NCBI RefSeq assembly: GCF_000368565.1
Contig: NZ_KB849545.1
Span: 500,813 to 564,812 of the forward strand
Source: Acinetobacter gerneri DSM 14967 = CIP 107464 = MTCC 9824
Lineage (GTDB): Bacteria > Pseudomonadota > Gammaproteobacteria > Pseudomonadales > Moraxellaceae
DNA: 64,000 bases
Direction of reading: 5' to 3'
Shown: one piece after another, positions 1-9,323 of the stretch
Position numbering within the stretch: the stretch's first letter is position 1
Layout: each line of letters begins with the position of its first letter
The notes under the pieces: model-generated
Database searches by the model: none
What the model was told of the DNA's origin: nothing
Seen by the model: only the letters and a program-made list of their open reading frames with translations
Made by a program: the position numbers and the translations under genes

Positions 1-258
1 ACGGGTAAAATCTTGATACAGCACACGACCTGCACCCAAATTCATATGGCCCACTTCTGAGTTACCCATTTGACCATCAGGTAAACCCACATCTTCACCA
101 GAACCAGAAATCAAACTATGCGGATGCTTTTGTTGCATAGCAGTTAAATTTGGGGTTTTTGCTGCAAGAAAAGCGTTGTCTTCTACCGCTTCACGATGAC
201 CCACACCATCCATAATTACTAGTACGTGAGGGATTTTGCCAGCAGTTGCATCCGTCAT
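1..258 (-). CDS. gpmI: 2,3-bisphosphoglycerate-independent phosphoglycerate mutase, N-terminal part (cut by window edge)
   Basis: This is the first 86 codons of the cofactor-independent phosphoglycerate mutase, which interconverts 3- and 2-phosphoglycerate in cytosolic glycolysis. The visible part carries the metal-binding VLVIMDGVG stretch near residues 12-20 and the active-site segment GLPDGQMGNSEVGHM, whose serine is the phosphorylated residue in the family. The ATG at 256-258 starts the protein as MTDATAGK. The rest (about 430 residues in the family) lies to the left of the window. The gene is transcribed away from lptFG's terminator, so it is probably its own unit. Identity is certain from the motif; nothing can be said about its completeness. 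Confidence 0.95.
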   Translation of the reverse strand, partial: MTDATAGKIPHVLVIMDGVGHREAVEDNAFLAAKTPNLTAMQQKHPHSLISGSGEDVGLPDGQMGNSEVGHMNLGAGRVLYQDFTR

Positions 259-378
259 AATTGATACTCTTTTGTTTACTCGTTAATCAAATATTTTACC
301 GAAATTTCGATAAAGACTCTATGTTGTGTTGATGGAATGATCTGATACATCTCATCAATTTTTTAAATCTTAAACAGC

Positions 379-403
379 AAAAGGGGCAATAATGCCCCTT
401 TTT
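379..403 (-). terminator. Intrinsic terminator after lptG
   Basis: AAAAGGGGCA and TGCCCCTTTT form a 10-bp stem with a short loop, starting only a few bases past the lptG stop. The T run on the minus strand is short (4), and the + strand side has five Ts, so it may work in both directions. Confidence 0.75.
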
Positions 404-408
404 GGTAT

Positions 409-1479
409 TTATCTTGCTCGATAAATCAAATATCCACCGACAACAAACATCAAGGCAATCGGAATAAAGACGAACCAAGCTGGAGATGGTGAATAAACCA
501 AACTCGCATAACCAAGAAAATCTTGCAGATAATAAATGGTTAAACCAACAAATAAGGCGATGACCAAACGAAAGCCCATAGACTGTTGACGAAGTGGTCC
601 AAAAACAAAAGAACATGCAATCAAAGTCAAAGCCAATAATGAAAATGGTGAGCCCATAATTTTCCAAAATGCCAGTTGATAAGTTTTAGGCACTTGACTG
701 TATTTTTTCATATACTGCATAAAACTCACCAATTCACTTGGTGCGATATCTTCTGGGTCGAGGGTGACCATATGTACGTATTTCGGTTGCAGAGCCAAAG
801 GTAAATCTTGTTCTGCTATTTCTTTAAACGTTGCATTACCATTTGGCAAAATCGTCAATTGTTTGGTGTTATTGAGTTTCCATTCACCATTTTGGGTAAA
901 CTTACCTTGCTCAGCCAAAATGACGGATTCAAGCTGATTATTTGCAGTTAAATTGGTGACTTGCACATGATTTAGATTGCCGCTTGAGTTTGCATAATCA
1001 ATATAAATAAAGCGCTGACCTTCACGTGACCAATAACCACGAACTTCGCCAAGTGCAGCTACAGTTCTCTGACTTTTGACACTTTTAGCCTGTTCACTAG
1101 TATAAGGAATCACCCATTGGGTCAAAGCCAGAGAAAACACCACCAACAATAAAGCCGGTCGCATCACCCAAGCAACGATACGCCATAAGCTAACCCCGGC
1201 TGAACGCATCACGATCAATTCACTATTTGAAGCAAGAGATCCCAATCCTAAAACTGCCCCGATCAAAGCACCGATAGGAATGATTTTATTGATGTTACGT
1301 GGTGCATCCCAAAGCACATATTTAAATGCATCCCAAGCACTATAACCCTTTTTGACTGAGCCCAATTCGCCTACATAGGCAAATAAAACAAATAAGAAAG
1401 CCAAAACCAGTAAAGTACCAATCATCATCAAAGCAGTGGTTTTGGTCACATGTCGGGCTAAAATTTTTTGAGCAACCAT
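409..1479 (-). CDS. lptG: LPS export ABC transporter permease LptG
   Basis: LptG is one of the two inner-membrane permeases of the LptB2FG machine that extracts lipopolysaccharide or lipooligosaccharide from the inner membrane and feeds it to the LptA bridge. The 356-residue length is normal. Membrane segments are visible at about 15-35, 60-80 and 100-120, followed by a periplasmic jellyroll domain (about 130-265) and three more membrane helices to the end, finishing YLIYRAR. It is translationally tied to the upstream lptF: the lptF stop TAA and this ATG overlap by one base (TAATG). LptF and LptG are paralogues; the second position in the pair and the N-terminal sequence favour LptG. Confidence 0.93.
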   Translation of the reverse strand: MVAQKILARHVTKTTALMMIGTLLVLAFLFVLFAYVGELGSVKKGYSAWDAFKYVLWDAPRNINKIIPIGALIGAVLGLGSLASNSELIVMRSAGVSLWRIVAWVMRPALLLVVFSLALTQWVIPYTSEQAKSVKSQRTVAALGEVRGYWSREGQRFIYIDYANSSGNLNHVQVTNLTANNQLESVILAEQGKFTQNGEWKLNNTKQLTILPNGNATFKEIAEQDLPLALQPKYVHMVTLDPEDIAPSELVSFMQYMKKYSQVPKTYQLAFWKIMGSPFSLLALTLIACSFVFGPLRQQSMGFRLVIALFVGLTIYYLQDFLGYASLVYSPSPAWFVFIPIALMFVVGGYLIYRAR

Positions 1480-2579
1480 TATGACCTCACACGTTTAATT
1501 TGATTTTTCAGTTTTGGAGCAAGCTTCTGCTTCCTCGAAAAAATTGCGCTAGCAAAGAGATAGACAAACAATACCGCAGGATATGCCCAAATACCGATTT
1601 CCCCTTTACTTACTCGGGTCTTCACTGCAATCAAAATCACAATCATACTGGCAAATATCATCAACGCAGGAAACAGCTTGAGATAGCGTCCTTGACGTGG
1701 TGTCACCTCAGATAATGCGACCGCTAAGGCTATGGCTACAAACATTGAAAATGGTACAAAAATACGCCAACCAATTTCACTTTCAATGACCGAGTTATCT
1801 CTAGATTTCCAAAGTTGTGAAAATGGCAAGGCTTCAACATCACTGGCATCGTATTCAGCTGTTTTATTATTTTCAATACGTAAACGCCAAGTTTGAAATT
1901 CTGCCTGAGAGTATTTTGCAGTATCAGGATAAATCTCATAGCGACGACCTTGAGATAAATCCACAACGCTGGCTGTCTCATTGGCAATTTCAACACGTGT
2001 TGCTTCTTTTGCCACGATCATTTGATCAGGCTTACCTTCTTTTTCAGCTCGAATATAGACAAAAACATCTTTTAAGTTTTGTCGATCTTCTGATAATGAA
2101 CCTGCATAAATGGTGTAAGCGCCCGATGAAATAAACTCTTTTGGTCGAACCAAATCAAAACCTGTACGTACCGCTTGTACTGAAGTCAGCTTATTAAATT
2201 CACGCAAGCCCCAAGGCGATACCCAAACCATGATCACCAGTTGGATAATCATAAATACGGTTGCCATCGGCACCATTAAACGTGCAATTCGATGTTTACT
2301 GATCCCACTACTGTTCAAAACCGCCATTTCATGTTCGACATAGAGTCTGCCAAACACGAGCATGAGTCCGATAAAGAAGGCTAAAGGAAGTAATAAAATC
2401 AAAAATTCAGGTAATCGGTATCCGATAATACTAAACAAGACACTGACATCTAAACGACCTTGCGCCGCTACGCCAAAATATTTGATCAGCCGCGCGCCAA
2501 GCACAATAAGCGTCAAAATGCTGACTACAACCAGCGTTGTAGAGACCACTTGCTTGACGAGATAACGTCGTATAATCAA
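1479..2579 (-). CDS. lptF: LPS export ABC transporter permease LptF
   Basis: Partner permease of LptG in the LptB2FG lipopolysaccharide exporter. It starts MIIRRYLVKQ, as LptF proteins do, has hydrophobic segments at about 10-30, 55-80 and 98-120, a periplasmic beta-rich domain in the middle, and three C-terminal membrane helices. The length of 366 residues matches the family. It is the first gene of a two-gene operon with lptG and lies head-to-head with pepA; the 158-base gap must hold both promoters, though I could not assign convincing boxes. The genes lptB, lptA and lptC are not in this window. Confidence 0.93.
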   Translation of the reverse strand: MIIRRYLVKQVVSTTLVVVSILTLIVLGARLIKYFGVAAQGRLDVSVLFSIIGYRLPEFLILLLPLAFFIGLMLVFGRLYVEHEMAVLNSSGISKHRIARLMVPMATVFMIIQLVIMVWVSPWGLREFNKLTSVQAVRTGFDLVRPKEFISSGAYTIYAGSLSEDRQNLKDVFVYIRAEKEGKPDQMIVAKEATRVEIANETASVVDLSQGRRYEIYPDTAKYSQAEFQTWRLRIENNKTAEYDASDVEALPFSQLWKSRDNSVIESEIGWRIFVPFSMFVAIALAVALSEVTPRQGRYLKLFPALMIFASMIVILIAVKTRVSKGEIGIWAYPAVLFVYLFASAIFSRKQKLAPKLKNQIKRVRS

Positions 2580-2737
2580 AGTTAATCTTCCAAAAAAGTA
2601 AAGGATCGGATGTGCGCTAGTTTACCCGATTGAAAAAAATATAAAACCTATACGCTTTAGCACATTGAAATTCTATCACTGGAAGTGGTTCAATGGTTTA
2701 ATGATTTGAAAACATCGGATAGGCACGAAAACAGTAT

Positions 2738-4192
2738 ATGAAACTTACTATTAATACGTCATTGCTAGAGAATACGTCTAGTCAAAATTTGTTGATATTC
2801 GTTGATTCTGAAAACACTCAAAAAGCATCAACAACATACAATATCAATAACTTAGATCAAATTATTGCAGCTACACAATATAAAGCAAGTTTTAATGAAA
2901 CATTGCCATTGATCCAAAATGTGCCTGCTCAAGCCAATAGCGCGCTGATCGGTTTAGACAAAGCTAGCGAGCTTAAACCAGCAAAACTTGCAAAACTTGC
3001 ACAGCAATTGATTAAAACTGTACAAAAAAAATTCAAACATATCAGTATTGATATTTCAGCGATTCCGACTGAATTACATTATTTGTTTGCTTTAAATTTG
3101 ACTCAAGCCGCTTATGGTTATGATGAATTTAAATCAAAGAAAAATGAATTTGTGCTTGAACAAATTGATTTGATTGCAACGACCACCACTTTAGATGCAG
3201 CACAAATTGCTTTAATTGAAGCTGTTCAAAATGGTCAAAATTTTGCACGTGATCTAGGTAACTGCCCTGCCAATATTTGTTTCCCAGAATATTTAGCAGA
3301 CCAAGCCAAAGCACTTGCAGCCGAATTCCCAGACCTTTTAAAAGTGACTGTGCTTGAAGAACAACAAATCGCTGATCTCGGGATGAATGCCTTTTTAGCA
3401 GTTGCTAAAGGTTCTGAACGTCCGGGACGTATCATTACCCTCGAATATAAAGCAGATATTGATCACGCACCGATTGTGCTTGTGGGTAAAGGTATTACAT
3501 TTGACACAGGTGGTATTTCATTGAAACCAGGTCCTGGTATGGATGAAATGAAATTTGACATGTGTGGTGCAGCATCTGTACTCGGTACGATTCGCGCTCT
3601 TTGTGAAGCAAGATTGCCAATCCATGTCGTTGGTGCGGTTGCAGCAGCAGAAAATATGCCATCAGGTCATGCAACTCGTCCGGGTGATATCGTGACGACG
3701 ATGAGTGGTCAAACTGTTGAGATCTTAAATACCGATGCTGAAGGTCGTTTGGTTCTTTGCGATACATTGACTTATGTAAAACGCTTCAACCCTGCTGTAG
3801 TGATTGATATTGCGACCTTAACTGGTGCATGTATCGTAGCACTCGGTAAAGTTTTAAGCGGTTTGTTTACCCCAGATGATGAATTGGCGGCTGAAATCAA
3901 CCAAGCTGGCGAACAAAGTTTTGACCGTGTTTGGCGTTTGCCAGTAACTGATGATTACCAAGAATTACTTGATTCTCCATTTGCGGACATCGGTAATATT
4001 GGTAATTCTGGACCACAAGCAGGTTCAGTTACTGCTGCATGTTTCCTACAACGCTTTACTCGTGAATATCGCTGGGCACATCTCGATGTTGCAGGTACAG
4101 CATGGGTTTCAGGCGCTGCGAAATGTGCAACAGGTCGCCCAGTACCGTTATTGATGCAATTTATTGCCAATCGTGTTGAAAATAATGGCTAA
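2738..4192 (+). CDS. pepA: Cytosol leucyl aminopeptidase PepA
   Basis: M17-family dinuclear metallo-aminopeptidase that removes N-terminal residues from peptides in the cytosol; in E. coli the protein also binds DNA in Xer recombination, which is not shown here. The 484 residues comprise an N-terminal macro-like domain and the catalytic domain. The catalytic core shows VGKGITFDTGG with Lys251 and Asp256, and the signature NTDAEGRL at residues 331-338, providing metal ligands and the catalytic arginine. The stop codon overlaps the start of holC by eight bases, so the two are co-transcribed, an arrangement also seen in other gammaproteobacteria. No truncation or odd residue was noted. Confidence 0.96.
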   Translation: MKLTINTSLLENTSSQNLLIFVDSENTQKASTTYNINNLDQIIAATQYKASFNETLPLIQNVPAQANSALIGLDKASELKPAKLAKLAQQLIKTVQKKFKHISIDISAIPTELHYLFALNLTQAAYGYDEFKSKKNEFVLEQIDLIATTTTLDAAQIALIEAVQNGQNFARDLGNCPANICFPEYLADQAKALAAEFPDLLKVTVLEEQQIADLGMNAFLAVAKGSERPGRIITLEYKADIDHAPIVLVGKGITFDTGGISLKPGPGMDEMKFDMCGAASVLGTIRALCEARLPIHVVGAVAAAENMPSGHATRPGDIVTTMSGQTVEILNTDAEGRLVLCDTLTYVKRFNPAVVIDIATLTGACIVALGKVLSGLFTPDDELAAEINQAGEQSFDRVWRLPVTDDYQELLDSPFADIGNIGNSGPQAGSVTAACFLQRFTREYRWAHLDVAGTAWVSGAAKCATGRPVPLLMQFIANRVENNG

Positions 4193-4592
4193 AATTAGCT
4201 TTTATCTATTTGAAAAAAGCCCCGAACGACAAGTGCATAGCGCTTGTCGTTTGTGTCGTAAGCTTTTGTTAAAAAATCAGAAAATATGGCTGTATTGTAC
4301 AGACACTGATTTACAACAAGAATTAGATGACCTACTTTGGAGCTTTGATCAAACCAGTTTTATCGGACATGGCATCGATCAAGCTGATGCAGCAATCTGC
4401 ATCTCAGCCACCTTGCCTGAAGATTCTGAGCGGATTGTGTTTAATTTTAACAATCAAGCACTTGAACAAATCAACAATTTTAGTCACATTATTGAAATTG
4501 TTGAAAATGCTGAAACAGCCAAAGTGATTGGACGAGAAAAGTTTAAATCTTATCGTCGTCAAGGCATCGAAGCACGAACATTTAAACTATAA
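4185..4592 (+). CDS. holC: DNA polymerase III chi subunit HolC
   Basis: Chi links the clamp loader to single-strand-binding protein during replication. The 135-residue protein begins MAKISFYLFEKS and has the family features of a small alpha/beta fold, with the early HSACRLCRKLL helix and the later FNFNN strand. I chose the ATG at 4185, inside the last codons of pepA, rather than an in-frame ATG seven codons upstream, because chi proteins start with a short Met-x-x-x-(F/L)Y strand and the pepA-holC overlap is typical. The E. coli protein has 147 residues, so the size is close. Confidence 0.9.
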   Translation: MAKISFYLFEKSPERQVHSACRLCRKLLLKNQKIWLYCTDTDLQQELDDLLWSFDQTSFIGHGIDQADAAICISATLPEDSERIVFNFNNQALEQINNFSHIIEIVENAETAKVIGREKFKSYRRQGIEARTFKL

Positions 4593-4628
4593 TCAACGAT
4601 TGAATATTTTATTTTTAGGAGATGCGTG

Positions 4629-5240
4629 GTGGCATTAAATGTAGGTCAAGATTTTAAAAAGCGTTGGCTCGATGCGCCTGAAGCTGTACGTCAAGCTTTT
4701 ATCGACGACCTCACCCGCATCACGGATTTATTTGATCATAAAACTCGAGATATCCAAGCTTGGCTTGAACACGATAAACGTTCATTGCAAGTGGCTGGTT
4801 TGAAAGTTGAGCAAGCCTATGCCGATCTCAAAGCACGTTTGATCGAAGAAGCACGTGCACGAAAACAAGCAGCTTTAGAAAAGTCACTCGAAGAAAAACG
4901 CGCCAAAGAAGCTGAATACAATCAACAGCTTTTACAAGATGAAGCACGCCAATATCAAGAACAAACACAAGTGCTTGCTGACATCCGTGAAAATGTTGAT
5001 CATGAGATCCAAGAGTACACAGCGCATTATCATAAAAACCCTGAAAATGACGCTGTAAATGCTGCACCTTTTGACGATTCTTCGATTCGATCAGAGCTTG
5101 AAAATGTACGTTTAAGACTCGAACTCGAAGCTGAAAATCTCATAGAACAAGCGGTAACGGTATTTAGAGCCAAACTTCTTACTGCCTCTCAAGAAGAAAT
5201 TGAATACATTTTGAAAGACTTAGAAGATAAATCTGAATAA
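4629..5240 (+). CDS. Coiled-coil protein of unknown function
   Basis: No family is recognised. The protein of about 203 residues is rich in Glu, Lys, Ala and Gln and reads as nearly continuous alpha helix, with a likely coiled coil from about residue 40 to 135 (runs such as EEARARKQAALEKSLEEKRAKE split by heptad-like Leu/Ala) and a second helix at the C-terminus. It has no signal peptide or membrane segment, so it is probably cytosolic. Two consecutive GTG codons (4626 and 4629) could start it; the AGGAG at 4617-4621 is 4 and 7 bases away, which favours 4629. It lies 36 bases after holC and may belong to the pepA-holC transcript. Confidence 0.75.
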   Translation: MALNVGQDFKKRWLDAPEAVRQAFIDDLTRITDLFDHKTRDIQAWLEHDKRSLQVAGLKVEQAYADLKARLIEEARARKQAALEKSLEEKRAKEAEYNQQLLQDEARQYQEQTQVLADIRENVDHEIQEYTAHYHKNPENDAVNAAPFDDSSIRSELENVRLRLELEAENLIEQAVTVFRAKLLTASQEEIEYILKDLEDKSE

Positions 5241-5428
5241 TAGATAACCTTATACTTTTATCTTATAAGTCATTTATCGCATGTCATGAAAGTGAAATAT
5301 TTTTGTCACAGTATATTCATACCACCTAGATTTGGGTAATAAAGCATTTGAATCTCCAGAAATTCAAATGTATTTATTTGAGTGATTTATACAAATATGC
5401 AGCTTCTGCAACATTTGGGACAAAAAAA

Positions 5429-5647
5429 ATGGACATGTTGAATCAAATTTCGAATCGAATTGCCACACTCAGTTCGGGCGAAACAATGACACTAACGGCA
5501 CAAAATCTATTGATTAGTCGTGGCGATTTTCAAGCCATTTCCGTATATCTTTCACGTGAGTCAGAAAAAGGTCAATTTTCTATAGATCTACCAAAGCGTT
5601 TAGCGACTTGGTTTGAACAAACCTCAATCACTGTAATCAAAAATTAA
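5429..5647 (+). CDS. Small protein of unknown function (72 residues)
   Basis: A short frame starting MDMLNQISNR and ending ITVIKN before a strong terminator. The frame is open further upstream to a TTG at 5348, but ATG at 5429 preceded by GGGA gives a more normal start, and the N-terminal part upstream has an unlikely composition. The protein shows a mixed helix/strand pattern with no signal or membrane segment. Codon choice is like that of its neighbours. It is transcribed alone, convergent to ribE. Function unknown; the moderate confidence reflects its size. Confidence 0.55.
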   Translation: MDMLNQISNRIATLSSGETMTLTAQNLLISRGDFQAISVYLSRESEKGQFSIDLPKRLATWFEQTSITVIKN

Positions 5648-5663
5648 TTTCCTCCCCAAATAC

Positions 5664-5690
5664 AAAAAAGCCCGATATTTCGGGCTTTTT
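5664..5690 (+). terminator. Bidirectional intrinsic terminator between the small gene and ribE
   Basis: A run of As, then GCCCGA-tat-TCGGGC and a run of five Ts. It serves the + strand gene ending at 5647 and the minus strand ribE ending at 5713. Confidence 0.9.
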
Positions 5691-5712
5691 CAATTGTTTT
5701 ACTGAGCAATGA

Positions 5713-6372
5713 TTATCTTAAAAAACCATTTTCAGCCAAAAAATCCATACTGATTTTTGATTCAGCTTTTTGTTCAGCCGCTTTGTCACCTAACAACAAA
5801 CGCTCGATATAACGTGCTAAGACATCTACTTCGAGATTGACTTTACTACCAACTTTCCATGTTGAAATATTGGTGCGTTCCGCAGTATGAGGAATCAGAT
5901 TTAAACTGAGAATATTGCCACGTAAATGGTTAATCGTTAGGCTAATGCCATCGACTGTAATAGAACCCTTTTCCGCTAAATATTTGGCAATTTCCGCAGG
6001 TGCTGTCACTTCAAAATAAAGTGAACGTGCATCTTTTTGAACCACGGTCACTTCACCTACGACATCGACATGCCCGCTCACGATATGCCCACCAAAGCGT
6101 GTGGTCGGCAACATCGCTTTTTCGACATTGACCGTTTGCCCCACTTTCCATTCACCAAGTGTAGAGCGATTGAGACTTTCACGTGATACATCGGCTGCGT
6201 ACCAGTTTTCACCCCAATCAATTACGGTCAAACAGATCCCATTGGTCGCAATTGAATCACCCAAATGCACATCTGACATATCCAGACCAGTTGAAATACG
6301 TAGGCGGACATCGCCTCCAACACTTTGCAGACTATCGACCTTACCTAAACTTTCAATAATGCCTGTAAACAT
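5713..6372 (-). CDS. ribE: Riboflavin synthase alpha subunit
   Basis: Catalyses the dismutation of two 6,7-dimethyl-8-ribityllumazine molecules to riboflavin and the pyrimidinedione, the last step of riboflavin synthesis. The protein starts MFTGIIE, the hallmark N-terminus, and consists of two similar lumazine-binding barrels (about 1-95 and 97-190), with the repeated GHxV pattern seen as RFGGHIVSGHVD. Its 219 residues fit the family. It is the last gene of the leftward run that starts at nrdR and contains ribD, so the two riboflavin genes are probably co-transcribed with the genes between them. No FMN riboswitch was seen directly upstream. Confidence 0.95.
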   Translation of the reverse strand: MFTGIIESLGKVDSLQSVGGDVRLRISTGLDMSDVHLGDSIATNGICLTVIDWGENWYAADVSRESLNRSTLGEWKVGQTVNVEKAMLPTTRFGGHIVSGHVDVVGEVTVVQKDARSLYFEVTAPAEIAKYLAEKGSITVDGISLTINHLRGNILSLNLIPHTAERTNISTWKVGSKVNLEVDVLARYIERLLLGDKAAEQKAESKISMDFLAENGFLR

Positions 6373-6429
6373 ATATCACCTAATGCTGTTACTCATCCGC
6401 GGATGTTATTTATTGAATATTCAAATGAA

Positions 6430-6867
6430 TTATTGCTCAGTTTCTGGGTCAATTTTCATGACCCAAAAGCCTCTCATTTTTGCATTCGCCTGATTGCTTT
6501 CATAGGCTACTCTAAAGCGAATGACAAAATTTTCATAACGATAGAAAAAGATCTTTTGACTGCTCTCTTGGTTTTGGCTCTGACCATTTTCAGAAAGCAA
6601 AGGTACTTCGACAGCCAAAGGATCTTGCGTTGGAACGGTATCCATCATTTGCTGTACGACTTTTTTATTTTTCTTTAGATCTTCTTGAAACTGTGCATTG
6701 GACAATTGATACAATTTGGCCATGTCACGTTTTTGCAAAGCAACATAGGGACATTGCGCATTGAGCTGCAAACAATTTTGTTCAAGCACATCAGCTTGTG
6801 CAACTTGTGAATACACCACAGTTGAAACGACACAAGCCAAAGTTTTTAACATCGTTTTTATTTTCAT
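6430..6867 (-). CDS. Secreted or periplasmic protein of unknown function
   Basis: No known domain is recognised. The 145-residue protein begins with a typical Sec signal peptide, MKIKTMLKTLACVVSTVVYSQVAQA, with probable cleavage after QVAQA. The mature part has two cysteines close together (NCLQLNAQCPY) that could form one disulfide, followed by a charged, Gln-rich middle and a C-terminal stretch with alternating hydrophobic residues (FFYRYENFVIRFRVAYES), suggesting beta strands. It lies 18 bases after the methyltransferase gene and 57 bases before ribE on the same strand, so it is probably part of the rib operon by position only. Confidence 0.75.
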   Translation of the reverse strand: MKIKTMLKTLACVVSTVVYSQVAQADVLEQNCLQLNAQCPYVALQKRDMAKLYQLSNAQFQEDLKKNKKVVQQMMDTVPTQDPLAVEVPLLSENGQSQNQESSQKIFFYRYENFVIRFRVAYESNQANAKMRGFWVMKIDPETEQ

Positions 6868-6885
6868 TATATTTCCTAGAGTACT

Positions 6886-8184
6886 TTACCAGAGTGCGAG
6901 CTGTGTACTCGACCCTGAAGTATCCACTCCGCCTAGCTCAGCAAAATGATATAGCTGACCTAAGAGTTGGCGTAATGGTGGTCCTGATTTGGCATGTGTA
7001 TCCGTAATCACGATAAACTCAAGTACACGTGCGCGATCAGACTGACGTTGCTTACTTACACGATAACGCGGTACATCTTGCGTTAAAAGCGTTACTTTGC
7101 CACGTTTTAAATTGGCAGCCAAAAGATCTTTCGGCTCAATATGACCATCCGTAGAATAACTGGTCAAAATAAACCGTGCATTGATCGTTTCGAGCAATTT
7201 CTCATAAGCTTCTTGTGCATGTTTTGAGGAATTGTACGGGCTTGGACGCTCTTTACGCCATGCACGGTCAATTCCACTCTTATACCCTTTAGTATCTGGT
7301 GTCGGTAAATCGACCTGATCCCAAAGCGTTAAAGAGTTTAATACATGATAATTACTACTATACGCATGTTGGTTGTACGGTGGATCAAGATAAGCCACAT
7401 CCACCTCAAAACCGCTCATTTGGTTAGCCAAATGCTGTGCATCGACACACCACATTTCAGCCATTGGTGTTTTTTGTTTGCTATCACCCAGTTCACAAAA
7501 ACGACTCGGTGTCAGCCAAAGTAAAGATTCGATACGCTCCAAAGCAGTTTGGGTTTTACCGCCCCAGCCGTGGTGGAAACTTTTAAATACTCCATTGGTA
7601 TTGCTGACAAAACTTGCTGAATATAAAAGTGGTGCAAGCAAAGCACTCATTTCAACATCATCAATCGCACCTTGTGCCTGCCAAGTCGCAATCTGTTGAC
7701 GAATGGCATCAATCCGCATGCCATTACGACGCTTATAAAACAATCGATCACGGCTAGGATCATAAATTTCATCATTGCGTGGGCATAGATTATGCGTCAC
7801 CCAACCTTTTACTTCAGGTAAACGGTTCAAATAATCAATGGCTTTTTGATAACCGCCCAACTCTTTAAAAGCAGGCGCATCTGTACAAGCCAAAATCGCA
7901 TGATTCAATGCGTGACTATAAGGTTCCCAATCATTGGCAATCACACGATAACCATTTTGGCGTGCCAAACGCGAGACTACGCCACTGCCTGCAAAAAAAT
8001 CAGCAAAAATAGGTGAACGTTTGCCCCCTTGTTGCAAAGTTCCTGTGATTTCCAATGCTTCTAGGATCAGATGAAGTAGTCTGCGCTTATTGCCCAAATA
8101 GGGAACGAGCTGATGAAATAGGTATTCATCCGTCGTACGTGCAGAATGACGGCGTTTATGATAAACCGTAGCTTCTGAATTCAT
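6886..8184 (-). CDS. Orphan N6-adenine DNA methyltransferase (D12/Dam class)
   Basis: Predicted to transfer a methyl group from S-adenosylmethionine to adenine N6 in DNA. Motifs run in the alpha-class order of Dam-type enzymes: PYLGNKRR near residue 28, the SAM-binding FADFFAGSG near 60-70, and the catalytic DPPY at 267-270. At 432 residues it is longer than Dam (about 280), leaving room for a large recognition domain. No restriction endonuclase gene is adjacent, so it acts as an orphan. Its ATG overlaps the ribD stop by four bases (ATGA), showing translational coupling to a riboflavin gene. It may be the counterpart of the orphan Acinetobacter adenine methylase reported as AamA; I could not check that, and the target site cannot be read from the sequence. 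Confidence 0.88.
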   Translation of the reverse strand: MNSEATVYHKRRHSARTTDEYLFHQLVPYLGNKRRLLHLILEALEITGTLQQGGKRSPIFADFFAGSGVVSRLARQNGYRVIANDWEPYSHALNHAILACTDAPAFKELGGYQKAIDYLNRLPEVKGWVTHNLCPRNDEIYDPSRDRLFYKRRNGMRIDAIRQQIATWQAQGAIDDVEMSALLAPLLYSASFVSNTNGVFKSFHHGWGGKTQTALERIESLLWLTPSRFCELGDSKQKTPMAEMWCVDAQHLANQMSGFEVDVAYLDPPYNQHAYSSNYHVLNSLTLWDQVDLPTPDTKGYKSGIDRAWRKERPSPYNSSKHAQEAYEKLLETINARFILTSYSTDGHIEPKDLLAANLKRGKVTLLTQDVPRYRVSKQRQSDRARVLEFIVITDTHAKSGPPLRQLLGQLYHFAELGGVDTSGSSTQLALW

Positions 8185-9281
8185 ATTGTCTCTTTGCTAG
8201 GAATTAATTTTAAGCGGATGTCATCTCCAATTTGGAGTACATCAACCAGCTTAAAACGTAACTGTTCAGCCATCGTGTTGAATTCTACTGAGAACATCGC
8301 ACGGGCTGATTGCCCTAAAAATGTCGGTGCAACATAGCTGATCATTTCATCAACTAAATTTTCCTGCAAAAATGCACTGGATAATGTTGCGCCAGCTTCG
8401 ACCAATACATCATAAATTTGATGTTCTTTAGCCAAGGTCAAAAGCAGCGATTTTAAGGACTGAATCGGAAATTGTACCACGCCTAGATCGGCGAGTTCCT
8501 GACGAAATGGTCCCATGACCATGACTGTTTCAGGATTTTGTAAAATTTTAGCAGATAAAGGCAAGCGACCTTGACGGTCCAAGATGACTCTTTTCGGTTG
8601 TACCACTGTTGCCAAGTCTACCTCAGGCAAATGACGCACATTGAGTTCTGGATCATCCGCCAATACCGTTGAGATACCAGTCAGTACTGCTGCTGATGTT
8701 GCTCGAAAATGTTGCACATCTTGACGTGCTGCAGTATCTGTTATCCATTTTGACTCACCTGAAGCCATGGCAGTTCGGCCATCAAGGCTTGAGGCAACTT
8801 TTAGTCGTACATAAGGCATGCCTGTAGCCATCGCCTTTAAGAAACCCAAATTGAGCTGATGGGCTTCATCTTCGCAGATTCCCACATCAACTTGGATCCC
8901 AGCATCTCTTAGGATCTGCACACCTTTACCAGCCACAAGCGGATTTGGATCAGGACAAGCAACCACAACACGTGCGACACCAGCCTCGACCAAACCTTTG
9001 GCACAAGGCGGAGTTCGACCATAATGCGCACAAGGCTCAAGCGTGACATAAGCAGTTGCACCCTGACTTAAAACACCAGCTTCACGCATAGCAAAAACTT
9101 CTGCATGCGGTTGACCTGCTTTAGGATGAAAACCTGTGCCCACAACAACGTCATCTTTGACGATCACACAACCCACATTGGGATTTGGACGTGTTGAATA
9201 TTGCCCAAGTTTTGCCAGTGAAATGGCTTTTTTCATCCATTTTTGATCTATCAAATCCTGATCTTGAACTAACTCAGACAT
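8181..9281 (-). CDS. ribD: Bifunctional riboflavin biosynthesis deaminase/reductase RibD
   Basis: Carries out the second and third steps of riboflavin synthesis: deamination of the GTP-derived pyrimidine and NADPH-dependent reduction of its ribosyl group. The N-terminal zinc deaminase domain (about 15-135) has HAE at 59-61 and PCAHYGRTPPC with Cys84 and Cys93. The C-terminal reductase domain (about 155-360) carries VRLKVASSLDGRTA and the DVLVEAGATL segment. The 366-residue length is usual. It lies 42 bases after nrdR and its stop overlaps the methyltransferase start, so it is in the middle of the five-gene run ending in ribE. Confidence 0.96.
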   Translation of the reverse strand: MSELVQDQDLIDQKWMKKAISLAKLGQYSTRPNPNVGCVIVKDDVVVGTGFHPKAGQPHAEVFAMREAGVLSQGATAYVTLEPCAHYGRTPPCAKGLVEAGVARVVVACPDPNPLVAGKGVQILRDAGIQVDVGICEDEAHQLNLGFLKAMATGMPYVRLKVASSLDGRTAMASGESKWITDTAARQDVQHFRATSAAVLTGISTVLADDPELNVRHLPEVDLATVVQPKRVILDRQGRLPLSAKILQNPETVMVMGPFRQELADLGVVQFPIQSLKSLLLTLAKEHQIYDVLVEAGATLSSAFLQENLVDEMISYVAPTFLGQSARAMFSVEFNTMAEQLRFKLVDVLQIGDDIRLKLIPSKETI

Positions 9282-9323
9282 GCTTAACCTAAAAGAAAAT
9301 TCTGCTTAAAAGATGTAAATGTA

